From positions 1 to 14,134 of the forward strand of contig JACQVL010000324.1 in NCBI GenBank assembly GCA_016209865.1: 14,134 bases of DNA, given 5' to 3'. Each line of letters starts with the position of its first letter. Within the stretch, counting starts at the first letter, position 1. Source of the stretch: Candidatus Latescibacterota bacterium. Lineage in GTDB: Bacteria > JAAXHH01 > JACQVL01. The notes under the pieces were generated by a model that had not been told where the DNA came from, did not search any database, and worked only from the letters and a program-made list of their open reading frames with translations. Both the position numbers and the translations under genes were made by a program. Shown here piece by piece: positions 13,140 to 14,134 of the stretch.

Positions 13140-14134
13140 CTAATGCCTGGCGACATAGACCCGCGTAAAATCGAACACGGCAACTTTGCCCGTCCGGTCG
13201 AGTTTTGTGTCCTTCACCCAGGATTTGCGGAGCTCGAGGCTCTCCGGATGGAAGACGAACGCCCCGCCGTAGTCTTTCACCAGGATCGCTTCAGCCTGCC
13301 GGTAGAACTGCGACCGTCGCGCCGGGTTGAGTTCGGACGCGGCCGCCTCGACGAGGCGGTCGAACTCCAGGTTCGCCCAATCATGCCGGCCGTACCCCTG
13401 CGGCTGCGAGTGCCAGATCATGTCGAGCATGTTCCGGGGATCGACGTAATCGGCGACGAAGACCACCAGCCCGATGTTCATCCGCCAGTTGTACAGGTTG
13501 TCCATGTACATCGTACGATCCGCCGTCCGGATCGTCGTCTCGATGCCCAGATGCTCTTTCAGCATGCCCTGGATGGAGGCGCCGACGAGTTGAATCGAAG
13601 GGGACGGCGCCCGGAGCCAGACCTCCACCTTCGGGAACCCCCGTCCGTTGGGGTACCCGGCGTCGCGGAGAAGCTGCTTGGCGCGGGCCGGGCCGAACCC
13701 CTGCACCGGCTTGTACGACGGGCCGGCATAGTCCTTGAACCCGGGCGGGAGCATCGAGTACGCGGGCACCGCCGTCCCGCGCAGGACGACGCGACAGATG
13801 ACCTCCCGGTCGATCGCGCGGGCGAACGCTTCCCGCACCCGGATATCGTTGAATGGGCGCTGCTTCGTGCGGAAAAACAGGTACCAGGTCGACCGTGCCG
13901 GCGTACGAATCAGCTCTCGTTTCAACCGCGGGTCGCGCTCGACCCGTTGGAGGTCGGTGACGTCCACCCCCTCGATATCGACCTCATCGTTCTCGTACGG
14001 CAGGATCGTAGCGGTCGAGGCGTACCGGAAGGGGTGGATAACCTTTTCGAGGAACGGCTTGTGCGGGCCGTTGTAATTCGAGTCGAGGACGAAGACCATC
14101 CTGTCCCCGTGGACCCATTCCGTCAGCTTAAACC
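13140..14134 (-). CDS. Family-5 extracellular solute-binding protein of a peptide/oligopeptide-type ABC importer (N-terminus beyond window)
   Basis: 330 residues are visible. The frame is open past the window edge: eleven codons (FKLTEWVHGDR) precede the first ATG at 14099, and these belong to the family's typical FK-x-x-x-W-x-x-GD-x-x-V motif, so that ATG is internal. Other family landmarks are WYLFFRTKQRPFNDIRVREA, then FARAIDREVIC, PPG, ARAKQLLRDAGYPNG, and a C-terminal FDRLVEAAASELNPARRSQFYRQAEAI stretch. The protein would bind oligopeptides or a similar ligand outside the cytoplasmic membrane and deliver it to a DppBC/OppBC-type permease. No permease or ATPase gene follows, so those are upstream or elsewhere. 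The ligand cannot be read. The TAG stop is at 13140-13142. Confidence 0.92.
   Translation of the reverse strand, partial: FKLTEWVHGDRMVFVLDSNYNGPHKPFLEKVIHPFRYASTATILPYENDEVDIEGVDVTDLQRVERDPRLKRELIRTPARSTWYLFFRTKQRPFNDIRVREAFARAIDREVICRVVLRGTAVPAYSMLPPGFKDYAGPSYKPVQGFGPARAKQLLRDAGYPNGRGFPKVEVWLRAPSPSIQLVGASIQGMLKEHLGIETTIRTADRTMYMDNLYNWRMNIGLVVFVADYVDPRNMLDMIWHSQPQGYGRHDWANLEFDRLVEAAASELNPARRSQFYRQAEAILVKDYGGAFVFHPESLELRKSWVKDTKLDRTGKVAVFDFTRVYVARH

Noticed and set aside
14097-14099. ATG as start of the solute-binding protein
   Set aside because: The same frame is open for eleven more codons to the window edge and those codons fit the family motif, so the ATG is internal.

Overview
The window is 14.1 kb of GC-rich bacterial DNA from a probably uncultured organism. 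All ten protein genes lie on the minus strand, so transcription runs from high to low coordinates. No rRNA, tRNA, transposase, phage gene or CRISPR array was seen. The periplasmic-type solute-binding protein and the FtsX-type permease fit a bacterium with an extracytoplasmic compartment. No gene fixes the phylum, and taxonomy is left open.

In order of transcription: (1) the C-terminal 330 residues of a family-5 solute-binding protein (13140-14134, cut by the window edge). (2) A three-gene cassette behind its own good sigma70-like promoter: a 79-aa one-helix membrane protein (12801-13040), a NodU/CmcH/TobZ-type carbamoyltransferase (11050-12789) and a 59-aa DUF5989-type membrane protein (10860-11039). 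(3) A GalU-like sugar nucleotidyltransferase (9849-10733). (4) A 1592-residue membrane protein (5019-9797) with a signal anchor, a PA-like insert, an M28-peptidase-like domain that appears to have lost most zinc ligands, a large uncharacterised region, three extra membrane helices and a C-terminal FtsX/MacB-type permease. (5) A xylose-isomerase-like TIM-barrel protein (4124-4939). (6) A pyrimidine operon, pyrR-pyrB-pyrC (4041 down to 1117), with pyrB and pyrC overlapping. (7) A secreted TPR protein (1-1002, C-terminus cut off) with its own promoter over the pyrC stop codon.

How the genes may work together: PyrR, PyrB and PyrC are the regulator and the second and third steps of de novo UMP synthesis. 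UTP is the co-substrate of GalU, and carbamoyl phosphate is a substrate of both PyrB and the carbamoyltransferase. These links are metabolic logic, not proof of co-regulation. GalU and the carbamoyltransferase cassette could serve a carbamoylated surface glycan or small molecule, which is inference.

The most unusual feature is the repeat content. Gaps between genes, the 3' ends of several genes and one stretch inside the 1592-aa gene contain short tandem arrays, most with a period of exactly 7 bp but different unit sequences (TGACCCC, GTGACGA, CCCGAAC/T, GGACGAA). Two hairpin-forming palindromes share the core GGGCRAAGCATTC. Several genes take their stop codon from such a repeat. The 1592-aa gene carries a roughly 189-bp in-frame insert bounded by two heptamer arrays, a possible slippage-driven on/off site.
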